Part shown: positions 52,355 through 63,543 of the stretch, piece after piece
Numbering within the stretch: the first letter of the stretch is position 1
Layout of the letters: every line of letters begins with the position of its first letter
DNA from: Clusia tigrina
Taxonomy: Eukaryota > Arthropoda > Insecta > Diptera > Clusiidae
NCBI GenBank assembly: GCA_920105625.2
Contig: OV050032.1
Location: 89,140,542-89,204,541 of the forward strand
Reading direction: 5' to 3'
DNA length: 64,000 nucleotides
The notes under the pieces: generated by a model
What the model was told of the DNA's origin: nothing
The model's input: only the letters and a program-made list of their open reading frames with translations
Database searches by the model: none
Made by a program: the position numbers and the translations under genes

Positions 52355-54782
52355 ACTTAAAATGGCCCTAACGTCAATACGGTACGTCCTACACCTATCA
52401 AAGTTTGCAACATACAAATGCTTGTAACTTTTTACTGGAGCGTCATAAGACCTTGAAATTTCGTAACAATAAAGTACTCGAGCCTCTTGTCAATTTAAGC
52501 TATCGCTCAAAGCTATGCTACCCTTGAGTCCCAAATCAAACACTGATAAAACTTCAAATTGCCGTAACTTCTATACGGTACGTCCTACACCTATCAAAGT
52601 TTGCAACATACAAATGCTTGTAATTTTTTACTGGAGCGTCATAAATCCTTGAAATTTTGTAACAATAAAGTACTCAAGCTTCTTGTCAATTTAAACTATC
52701 GCTCAAGGCTATGCTACAATTGAGTCCCAAATCAAACACTGCTAAAACTTCAAATTGCCCTAACTTCTATACGGTACGTTCTACACCTATCAAAGTTTGC
52801 AACATACAAATGCTTGTAACTTTTTACTGGAGCGTCATAAAACCTTGAAATTTTGTAACAATAAAGTACTCGAGCCTATTGTCAATGTAAGCTATCGCTC
52901 AAAGCTATGCTGCCCTTGAGTCCCAAATCAAACACTGCTAAAACTGCAAATGGCCCTAACTTCTATACGGTACGTCCTACACCTATCAAAGTTTGCAACA
53001 TACAAATGCTTGTAACTTTTTACTGGAGCGTCATAAAACCTTGAAATTTTGTAACAATAAAGTACTCGAGCCTCTTGTCAATTTAAGCTATCGCTCAAAG
53101 CTATGCTTCCCTTGAGTCCCAAATCAAACACTGATAAAACTTCAAATGGCCCTAACTTCTATACGGTACGTCCTACACCTATCAAAGATTGCAACATACA
53201 AATGCTTGTAACTTTTTACTGGAGCGTCATAAAACCTTTAAATTTTGTAACAATAAAGTACTCGAGCCTTTTGTCAATTTAAGTTATCGCTCAAAGCTAT
53301 GCTACCCTTGAGTCCCAAATCAAACACTGATAAAACTTCAAATGGCCCTAACTCCTATACGGTACGTCCTACACCTATAAAAGTTTGCAACATACAAATG
53401 CTTGTAACTTTTTACTGGAGCGTCATAAAATCTTGAAACTTTGTAACAATAAAGTATTCGAACCTCTTGTCAATTTAAGCTATCGCTCAAAGCTATGCTA
53501 CCCTTGAGTCCCAAATCAAACACTGATAAAACTTCAACTGGCCCTAACTTCTATACGGTACGTCCTACACCTATCAAAGTTCGCAACATACAAATGCTTG
53601 TAACTTTTTACTGGAGCGTCATAAAACCTTGAAATTTTGTATCAATAAAGTACTCGAGCCTCTTGTCAATTTAAGCTATCGCTCAAAGCTATACTACCCT
53701 GGAGTCCCAGATCAAACACTGATAAAACTTCAAATGGCCGTAACTTCTATACGGTACGTCTTACAACTATCAAACTTTGCAACATACAAATGCTTGTAAC
53801 TTTTTACTGGAGCCTCATAAAACCGTGACATTTAAGCTATCGCTCAAAGCTATGCTACCCTTGAGTCACAAATCAAACATTGATAAAACTTCAAATGGCC
53901 TTAACTTCTATACGGTACGTCCTACACCTATCAAAGTTTGCAACATACAAATGTTTGTAACTTTTTACTGGAGCGTCATAAAACCATGAAATTTTGTAAC
54001 AATAAAGTACTCGAGCCTCTTGTCAATTTATGCTATCGCTCAAAGCTATTCTACCCTTGAGTCCCAAATCAAACACTGCTGAAACTTGAAATGGCCCTAA
54101 CTTCTATACGTTACGTCCTACACCTATCAAAGTTTGCAATATACAAATTCTTGTAACTTTTTACTGCAGCGTCATAAAACCTTGACATTTTTTAACAATA
54201 AAGTTCTCGAGCCTCTTGTGAATTTAAGTTATCGCTCAAAGCTATCCTACCTTTGAGTCCCAAATCAAACACTGATAAAACTTCAAATTGCCGTAACTTC
54301 TATACGGTACATCCTACACCTATCAAAGTTTGCAACATACAAACGCTTGTAACTTTTTACTGGAGCGTCATAAAACCTTGAAATTTTGTAACAATAAAGT
54401 ACTCGAGCCTCTTGTCGATTTAAGTTATAGCTCAAAGCATATCGCTCAAAGAATATGCTACCTTTGAGTCCCAAATCAAACACTGATAAAACTTCAAATT
54501 ACCGTAACTTCTATACGGTACATCCTACACCTATCAAAGTTTGCAACATACAAACGCTTGTAACTTTTTACTGGAGCGTCATAAAACCTTGAAATTTTGT
54601 AACAATAAAGTACTCGAGCCTCTTGTCGATTTAAGTTATCGCTCAAAGCTATGCTACCCTTGAGTCCCAAATCAAACACTGATAAAACTTCAAATGGCCT
54701 TAACTTCTAAACGGTACGTCCTACACCTATCAAAGTTTGCAACATACAATTGCTTGTAAGTTTTTACTGGAGCGTCATAAAA
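52355..54782. repeat. Transition zone with a block shared with 37 kb
   Basis: At 52355 an ACTTAAAATGG class A front joins the D tail AACGTCAATACGG, a chimeric monomer. From 52668 the order CTACAATTGAG, GCTGCCC, GCTTCCC, CCTTTTGTC, GAAACTTTG, GTATCAATAAAG, B repeats that of 37015-38340 at an offset of 15,653. Near 54424-54456 a monomer of 211 bp carries a 15-bp imperfect duplication of the GCTCAAAG region. Confidence 0.83.
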
Positions 54783-56580
54783 CCTTGAAATTTTGTAACA
54801 ATAAAGTACTCGAGCCTCTTGTCAATTTAAGTTATCGCTCAAAGCTATGCTACCCTTGAGTCGCAAATCAAACACTGATAAAACTTCAAATGGCCCTAAC
54901 TTCTATACGGTACGTCCTACACCTATCAAAGTTTGCAACATACAAATGCTTGTAACTTTTTACTGGAGCGTCATAAAACCTTGAAATTTTGTATCAATAA
55001 AGTACTCGAGCCTCTTGTCAATTTAAGCTATCGCTCAAAGCTATACTACCCTTGAGTCCCAGATCAAACACTGATAAAACTTAGAATGGCCGTAACTTCT
55101 ATACGGTACATCCTACACCTATCAAAGTTTGCAACATAAAAATGCTTGTAACTTTTTACTGGAGCGTCATAAAACCTTGAAATTTTGTAATAATAAAGTA
55201 CTCGAGCCTCTTGTCAATTTAAGCTATCGCTCAAAGCTATGCTACCCTTGAGTACCAAATCAAACATTGATAAAACTTCAAATGGCCCTAACTTCTATAC
55301 GGTACGAACTACACCTATCAAAGTTCGCAACATACAAATGCTTGTAACTTTTTACTGGAGCGTCATAAAACCTTGAAATTTTGTAACAATAAAGTACTCG
55401 AGCCTCTTGTCAATTTATGCTATCGCTTAAAGCTATGCTACCCTTGAGTCCCAAATCAAACACTGATGAAACTTCAACTGGCCCTAACTAATATATGGTA
55501 CATCCTACACCTATCAAAGTTTGCAACATACAGATGCTTGTAACTTTTTACTGGAGCGTCATAAAACCGTGAAATTTAAGCTATCGCTCAAAGCAATGCT
55601 ACCCTTGAGTCACAAATCAAACATTGATAAAACTTCAAATGGCCCTAACTTCTATACGGTACGTCCTACACCTATCAAAGTTTGCAACATACAAATGTTT
55701 GTAACTTTTTACTGGAGCGCCATAAAACCTTGAAATTTTGTAACAATAAAGTACTCGAGCGTCTTGTCAATTTATGCTATCGCTTAAAGCTATACTACCC
55801 TTGAGTCCCAAATCAAATACTGATAAAACTTCAAATGGCCCTAACTAATATACGGTACATCCTACACCTATCAAAGTTTGCAACATACAGATGCTTTTCA
55901 CTTTTTACTGGAGCGTCAAAAAACCTTGAAATTTTGTAACAATAAAGTATTCGAGCCTCTTGACAATTTAAGCTATCGCTCAAAGCTATGCTACCCTTGA
56001 GTCCCAAATCAAACACTGCTAAAACTTCAAATGGCCCTAACTTCTATACGTTACGTCCTACACCTATCAAAGTTTGCAACATACAAATGCTTGTAACTTT
56101 TACTGGAGCGTCAAAAAACCTTGAAATTTTTTAACAAAAAAGTACTCGAGCCTCTTGTCAATTTAAGCTATCGCTCAAAGCTATGCTTCCCTTGAGTCCC
56201 AAATCAAACACTGCTAAAACTTCAAATGGCCCTAACTTCTATACGTTCCGTCCTACACCTTTCAAAGTTTGCAATATACAAATGCTTGTAACTTTTTACT
56301 GGAGCGTCATAAAACCTTGAAATTGTGTAACAATAAAGTACTCGAGCCTCTTGTCAATTTAAGCTATCGCTAAAGCTATGCTACCCTTGAGTCGTTGTAA
56401 AAATAAAGTACTCGAGCCTCTTGTCAATTTAAGCAATCGCTCAAAGCTATGCTACCCTTGAGTCCCAAATCAAACACTGATAAAACTTCAAATGGCCCTA
56501 ACTTCTATACGGTACGTCCTACACCTATCAAAGTTTGCAACATACAAATGCTTGTAACTTTTTACTGGAGCGTCATAAAA
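54783..56580. repeat. 3758-bp pair, copy 1: short half (1798 bp)
   Basis: Markers: GTCGCAAATC, ACTTAGAATGG, GTAATAATAAAG, GTACGAACTAC, B at 55567, GCGTCTTGTC, CTTTTCACTTT, GTTCCGTCC and a C unit at 56315. A 1-bp T loss near 56100 makes it 1798 bp. It matches 58541-60338 at an offset of 3758, with one substitution seen by eye (56114) besides the first base. Confidence 0.92.
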
Positions 56581-58540
56581 TCTTGAAATTTTGTAACAAT
56601 AAAGTACTCGAGCCTCTTGTCAATTTAAGCTATCGCTCAAAGCTATGCTACCCCTGAGTCCCAAATCAAACACTGACAAAACTTCAAATGGCCCTAACTT
56701 CTATACGGTACGTCCTACACCTATCAAAGTTCGCAACATACAAATGCTTGTAACTTTTTACTGGAGCGTCATAAAACCTTGAAATTTTGTATCAATAAAG
56801 TACTCGAGCCTCTTGTCAATTTAAGCTATCGCTCAAAGCTATACTACCCTTGAGTCCCAGATCAAACACTGATAAAACTTAAAATGGCCGTAACTTCTAT
56901 ACGGTACATCCTACACCTATCAAAGTTTGCAACATACAAATGCTTGTAACTTTTTACTGGAGCGTCATAAAACCTTGAAATTTTGTAACAATAAAGTACT
57001 CGAGCCTCTTGTCAATTTAAGCTATCGCTCAAAGTTATGCTACCCTTGAGTACCAAATCAAACATTGATAAAACTTCAAATGGCCCTAACTTCTATACGG
57101 TACGAACTACACCTATCAAAGTTCGCAACATACAAATGCTTGTAACTTTTTACTGGAGCGTCATAAAACGTTGAAATTTTGTAAGAGTAAAGTACTCGAG
57201 CCTCTTGTCAATTTATGCTATCGCTTAAAGCTATGCTACCCTTGAGTCCCAAATCAAACACTGATGAAACTTCAACTGGCCCTAACTAATATACGGTACA
57301 TCCTACACCTATCAAAGTTTGCAACATACAGATGCTTGTAACTTTTTACTGGAGCGTCATAAAACCGTGAAATTTAAGCTATCGCTCAAAGCAATGCTAC
57401 CCTTGAGTCACAAATCAAACATTGATAAAACTTCAAATGGCCCTAACTTCTATACGGTACGTCCTACACCTATCAAAGTTTGCAACTTACAAATGCTTGT
57501 AACTTTTTACTGGAGCGTCATAAAACCCTGAAATTTAAGCTATCGCTCAAAGCTATGCTACCCTTGAGTCACAAATCAAGCATTGATAAAACTTCAGATG
57601 GCCCTAACTTCTATACGGTACGTCCTACAGCTATCAAAGTTTGCAACATACAAATGTTTGTAACTTTTTACTGGAGCGTCATAAAACCTTGAAATTTTGT
57701 AACAATAAAGTACTCGAGCCTCTTGTCAATTTATGCTATCGCTTAAAGCTATGCTACCCTTGAGTCCCAAATCAAACACTGATAAAACTTCAAATGGCCC
57801 TAACTTCTATACGGTCCATCCTACACCTATCAAAGTTTGCAACATACAAATGCTTGTAACTTTTTACTGGAGCGTCATAAAACCTTGAAATTTTGTAATA
57901 ATAAAGTAATCGAGCCTCTTGTCAATTTAAGCTATCGCTCAAAGCTATGCTACCGTTGAGTCCCAAATCAAACATTGATAAAACTTCAAATGGCCCTAAC
58001 TTCTATACGGTACGTCCTACACCTATCAACGTTTGCAACATACAAATGTTTGTAACTTTTTACTGGAGCGCCATAAAACCTTGAAATTTTGTAACAAAAA
58101 AGTACTCGAGCCTCTTGTCAATTTAAGCTATCGCTCAAAGCTATGCTTCCCTTGAGTCCCAAATCAAACACTGCTAAAACTTCAAATGGCCCTAACTTCT
58201 ATACGTTCCGTCCTACACCTTTCAAAGTTTGCAACATACAAATGCTTGTAACTTTTTACTGGAGCGTCATAAAACCTTGAAATTGTGTAACAATAAAGTA
58301 CTCGAGCCTCTTGTCAATTTAAGCTATCGCTAAAGCTATGCTACCCTTGAGTCGTTGTAACAATAAAGTACTCGAGCCTCTTGTCAATTTAAGCAATCGC
58401 TCAAAGCTATGCTACCCTTGAGTCCCAAATCAAACACTGATAAAACTTCAAATGGCCCTAACTTCTATACGGTACGTCCTACACCTATCAAAGTTTGCAA
58501 CATACAAATGCTTGTAACTTTTTACTGGAGCGTCATAAAA
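56581..58540. repeat. 3758-bp pair, copy 1: long half (1960 bp)
   Basis: A variant of the short half, carrying an extra class B so that two B monomers are adjacent (57365 and 57526). Its C unit at 58275 lies 1960 bp after the one at 56315. It matches 60339-62298 at an offset of 3758, with differences seen at 56989, 57170, 57185, 57187, 57955 and 58011. Confidence 0.92.
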
Positions 58541-60338
58541 TCTTGAAATTTTGTAACAATAAAGTACTCGAGCCTCTTGTCAATTTAAGTTATCGCTCAA
58601 AGCTATGCTACCCTTGAGTCGCAAATCAAACACTGATAAAACTTCAAATGGCCCTAACTTCTATACGGTACGTCCTACACCTATCAAAGTTTGCAACATA
58701 CAAATGCTTGTAACTTTTTACTGGAGCGTCATAAAACCTTGAAATTTTGTATCAATAAAGTACTCGAGCCTCTTGTCAATTTAAGCTATCGCTCAAAGCT
58801 ATACTACCCTTGAGTCCCAGATCAAACACTGATAAAACTTAGAATGGCCGTAACTTCTATACGGTACATCCTACACCTATCAAAGTTTGCAACATAAAAA
58901 TGCTTGTAACTTTTTACTGGAGCGTCATAAAACCTTGAAATTTTGTAATAATAAAGTACTCGAGCCTCTTGTCAATTTAAGCTATCGCTCAAAGCTATGC
59001 TACCCTTGAGTACCAAATCAAACATTGATAAAACTTCAAATGGCCCTAACTTCTATACGGTACGAACTACACCTATCAAAGTTCGCAACATACAAATGCT
59101 TGTAACTTTTTACTGGAGCGTCATAAAACCTTGAAATTTTGTAACAATAAAGTACTCGAGCCTCTTGTCAATTTATGCTATCGCTTAAAGCTATGCTACC
59201 CTTGAGTCCCAAATCAAACACTGATGAAACTTCAACTGGCCCTAACTAATATATGGTACATCCTACACCTATCAAAGTTTGCAACATACAGATGCTTGTA
59301 ACTTTTTACTGGAGCGTCATAAAACCGTGAAATTTAAGCTATCGCTCAAAGCAATGCTACCCTTGAGTCACAAATCAAACATTGATAAAACTTCAAATGG
59401 CCCTAACTTCTATACGGTACGTCCTACACCTATCAAAGTTTGCAACATACAAATGTTTGTAACTTTTTACTGGAGCGCCATAAAACCTTGAAATTTTGTA
59501 ACAATAAAGTACTCGAGCGTCTTGTCAATTTATGCTATCGCTTAAAGCTATACTACCCTTGAGTCCCAAATCAAATACTGATAAAACTTCAAATGGCCCT
59601 AACTAATATACGGTACATCCTACACCTATCAAAGTTTGCAACATACAGATGCTTTTCACTTTTTACTGGAGCGTCAAAAAACCTTGAAATTTTGTAACAA
59701 TAAAGTATTCGAGCCTCTTGACAATTTAAGCTATCGCTCAAAGCTATGCTACCCTTGAGTCCCAAATCAAACACTGCTAAAACTTCAAATGGCCCTAACT
59801 TCTATACGTTACGTCCTACACCTATCAAAGTTTGCAACATACAAATGCTTGTAACTTTTACTGGAGCGTCATAAAACCTTGAAATTTTTTAACAAAAAAG
59901 TACTCGAGCCTCTTGTCAATTTAAGCTATCGCTCAAAGCTATGCTTCCCTTGAGTCCCAAATCAAACACTGCTAAAACTTCAAATGGCCCTAACTTCTAT
60001 ACGTTCCGTCCTACACCTTTCAAAGTTTGCAATATACAAATGCTTGTAACTTTTTACTGGAGCGTCATAAAACCTTGAAATTGTGTAACAATAAAGTACT
60101 CGAGCCTCTTGTCAATTTAAGCTATCGCTAAAGCTATGCTACCCTTGAGTCGTTGTAAAAATAAAGTACTCGAGCCTCTTGTCAATTTAAGCAATCGCTC
60201 AAAGCTATGCTACCCTTGAGTCCCAAATCAAACACTGATAAAACTTCAAATGGCCCTAACTTCTATACGGTACGTCCTACACCTATCAAAGTTTGCAACA
60301 TACAAATGCTTGTAACTTTTTACTGGAGCGTCATAAAA
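58541..60338. repeat. 3758-bp pair, copy 2: short half (1798 bp)
   Basis: Near-identical to 54783-56580, including the private readings AACATAAAAATG and AATATATGG. It opens with TCTTGAAATTTT where copy 1 opens with CCTTGAAATTTT, which places the duplication edge at the monomer start. Confidence 0.92.
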
Positions 60339-62298
60339 TCTTGAAATTTTGTAACAATAAAGTACTCGAGCCTCTTGTCAATTTAAGCTATCGCTCAAAG
60401 CTATGCTACCCCTGAGTCCCAAATCAAACACTGACAAAACTTCAAATGGCCCTAACTTCTATACGGTACGTCCTACACCTATCAAAGTTCGCAACATACA
60501 AATGCTTGTAACTTTTTACTGGAGCGTCATAAAACCTTGAAATTTTGTATCAATAAAGTACTCGAGCCTCTTGTCAATTTAAGCTATCGCTCAAAGCTAT
60601 ACTACCCTTGAGTCCCAGATCAAACACTGATAAAACTTAAAATGGCCGTAACTTCTATACGGTACATCCTACACCTATCAAAGTTTGCAACATACAAATG
60701 CTTGTAACTTTTTACTGGAGCGTCATAAAACCTTGAAATTTTGTAATAATAAAGTACTCGAGCCTCTTGTCAATTTAAGCTATCGCTCAAAGTTATGCTA
60801 CCCTTGAGTACCAAATCAAACATTGATAAAACTTCAAATGGCCCTAACTTCTATACGGTACGAACTACACCTATCAAAGTTCGCAACATACAAATGCTTG
60901 TAACTTTTTACTGGAGCGTCATAAAACCTTGAAATTTTGTAACAATAAAGTACTCGAGCCTCTTGTCAATTTATGCTATCGCTTAAAGCTATGCTACCCT
61001 TGAGTCCCAAATCAAACACTGATGAAACTTCAACTGGCCCTAACTAATATACGGTACATCCTACACCTATCAAAGTTTGCAACATACAGATGCTTGTAAC
61101 TTTTTACTGGAGCGTCATAAAACCGTGAAATTTAAGCTATCGCTCAAAGCAATGCTACCCTTGAGTCACAAATCAAACATTGATAAAACTTCAAATGGCC
61201 CTAACTTCTATACGGTACGTCCTACACCTATCAAAGTTTGCAACTTACAAATGCTTGTAACTTTTTACTGGAGCGTCATAAAACCCTGAAATTTAAGCTA
61301 TCGCTCAAAGCTATGCTACCCTTGAGTCACAAATCAAGCATTGATAAAACTTCAGATGGCCCTAACTTCTATACGGTACGTCCTACAGCTATCAAAGTTT
61401 GCAACATACAAATGTTTGTAACTTTTTACTGGAGCGTCATAAAACCTTGAAATTTTGTAACAATAAAGTACTCGAGCCTCTTGTCAATTTATGCTATCGC
61501 TTAAAGCTATGCTACCCTTGAGTCCCAAATCAAACACTGATAAAACTTCAAATGGCCCTAACTTCTATACGGTCCATCCTACACCTATCAAAGTTTGCAA
61601 CATACAAATGCTTGTAACTTTTTACTGGAGCGTCATAAAACCTTGAAATTTTGTAATAATAAAGTAATCGAGCCTCTTGTCAATTTAAGCTATCGCTCAA
61701 AGCTATGCTACCCTTGAGTCCCAAATCAAACATTGATAAAACTTCAAATGGCCCTAACTTCTATACGGAACGTCCTACACCTATCAACGTTTGCAACATA
61801 CAAATGTTTGTAACTTTTTACTGGAGCGCCATAAAACCTTGAAATTTTGTAACAAAAAAGTACTCGAGCCTCTTGTCAATTTAAGCTATCGCTCAAAGCT
61901 ATGCTTCCCTTGAGTCCCAAATCAAACACTGCTAAAACTTCAAATGGCCCTAACTTCTATACGTTCCGTCCTACACCTTTCAAAGTTTGCAACATACAAA
62001 TGCTTGTAACTTTTTACTGGAGCGTCATAAAACCTTGAAATTGTGTAACAATAAAGTACTCGAGCCTCTTGTCAATTTAAGCTATCGCTAAAGCTATGCT
62101 ACCCTTGAGTCGTTGTAACAATAAAGTACTCGAGCCTCTTGTCAATTTAAGCAATCGCTCAAAGCTATGCTACCCTTGAGTCCCAAATCAAACACTGATA
62201 AAACTTCAAATGGCCCTAACTTCTATACGGTACGTCCTACACCTATCAAAGTTTGCAACATACAAATGCTTGTAACTTTTTACTGGAGCGTCATAAAA
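60339..62298. repeat. 3758-bp pair, copy 2: long half (1960 bp)
   Basis: Near-identical to 56581-58540, with the BB pair at 61123 and 61284 and the C unit at 62033. It ends at 62298, where a third, altered unit starts. Confidence 0.92.
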
Positions 62299-63543
62299 TC
62301 TTGAAATTTTGTAACAATAAAGTACTCGAGCCTCTTGTCAATTTAAGTTATCGCTCAAAGCTATGCTATCCTTGAGTCCCAAATCAAACACTGATAAAAC
62401 TTCAAATAGCCATAACTTCTATACGGTACGTCCTACACCTATCAAAGATTGCAACATACAAATGCTTGTAACTTTTTACTGGAGCGTCATAAAACCTTGA
62501 AATTTTGTAACAATAAAGTACTCGAGCCTCTTGTCAATTTAAGTTATCGCTCAAAGCAATGCTACCCTTGAGTCACAAATCAAACATTGATAAAACTTCA
62601 AATGGCCCTAACTTCTATACGGTACGTCCTACACCTATCAAAGTTTGCAACATACAAATGTTTGTAACTTTTTACTGGAGCGCCATAAAACCTTGAAATT
62701 TTGTAACAATAAAGTACTCGAGCCTCTTGTCAATTTATGCTATCGCTTAAAGCTATACTACCCTTGAGTCCCAAATCAAACACTGATAAAACTTCAAATG
62801 GCCCTAACTAATATACGGTACATCCTACACCTATCAAAGTTTGCAACATACAGATGCTTGTAACTTTTTACTGGAGCGTCAAAAAACCTTGAAATTTTGT
62901 AACAATAAAGTACTCGAGCCTCTTGACAATTTAAGCTATCGCTCAAAGCTACACTACCCTTGAGTCCCAAATCAAACACTGCTAAAACTTCAAATGGCCC
63001 TAACTTCTATACGTTACGTCCTACACCTATCAAAGTTTGCAACATAAAAATGCTTTTAACTTTTACTGGAGCGTCATAAAACCTTGAAATTTTGTAACAA
63101 AAAAGTACTCGAGCCTCTTGTCAATTTAAGCTATCGCTCAAAGCTATGCTTCCCTTGAGTCCCAAATCAAACACTGCTAAAACTTCAAATGGCCCTAACT
63201 TCTATACGTTCTGTCCTAAACCTTTCAAAGTTTGCAACATACAAATGCTTGTAACTTTTTACTGGAGCGTCATAAAACCTTGAAATTGTGTAACAATAAA
63301 GTACTCGAGCCTCTTGTCAATTGAAGCTATCGCTAAAGCTATGCTACCCTTGAGTCGTTGTAACAATAAAGTACTCGAGCCGCTTGTCAATTTAAGCAAT
63401 CGCTCAAAGCTATGCTACCCTTGAGTCCCAAATCAAACACTGATAAAACTTCAAATGGCCCTAACTTCTATACGGTACGTCCTACACCTATCAAAGTTTG
63501 CAACATACAAATGCTTGTAACTTTTTACTGGAGCGTCATAAAA
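62299..63543. repeat. Shortened unit of the same family, 1245 bp
   Basis: Length equals 70 + 6x196 - 1. From about 62.55 kb it follows the short half at an offset of 3205 (59589 to 62794), so about 550 bp is missing. The second monomer has a normal head but the GCAATGC and GTCACAAATC markers of a class B monomer, so an A/B exchange restored the full length. The C unit is at 63278. Confidence 0.87.

Larger units (their letters stand above)
1583..61444. repeat. Class B monomers: 161-bp deletion variant
   Basis: A 35-bp deletion removes m13-m47 between two AATTT words, joining GAAATTT directly to AAGCTAT. Almost all copies carry a linked CCTTG to CCGTG change at the start. Starts seen: 1583, 6629, 10124, 17263, 19806, 28491, 30593, 32579, 33789, 38170, 38527, 53823, 55567, 57365, 57526, 59325, 61123 and 61284. 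The copies at 57526 and 61284 read CCCTG instead and directly follow another B, forming BB pairs 161 bp apart. Most also carry GTCACAAATC in place of GTCCCAAATC. The copy at 13688 has a further 9-bp loss. The common junction implies one founding deletion later copied within larger units. Confidence 0.93.
11481..63356. repeat. Class C truncated monomers (net +70 bp), 21 copies
   Basis: A monomer stops at m80 (GAGTC) and the sequence resumes near m10 of the next one (GTTGTAAC), adding 70 bp. Truncated units: 11481-11558, 16027-16104, 25117-25195, 31333-31411, 33132-33210, 34725-34803, 36149-36227, 39459-39537, 40883-40961, 41728-41807, 43153-43231, 44577-44655, 46378-46456, 48185-48263, 50369-50447, 52185-52263, 56315-56393, 58275-58353, 60073-60151, 62033-62111 and 63278-63356. 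Linked markers are AATTGTG near m8-m14, a 1-bp loss giving GCTAAAG, and AAGCAATCGC in the following monomer (absent at 11.5 and 16.0 kb). The copies at 40883 and 41728 lack some markers and look recombinant. Confidence 0.93.

Noticed and set aside
182..62979. Many open frames of 61-86 codons on both strands with near-identical products (plus-strand products starting MQHTNACN, minus-strand products starting MFDLG)
   Set aside because: They are translations of the satellite in fixed registers. Several start at non-ATG codons, and 196 is not a multiple of three, so each frame breaks at the next monomer or is extended only by an indel. There is no codon-use or domain evidence for a protein family.
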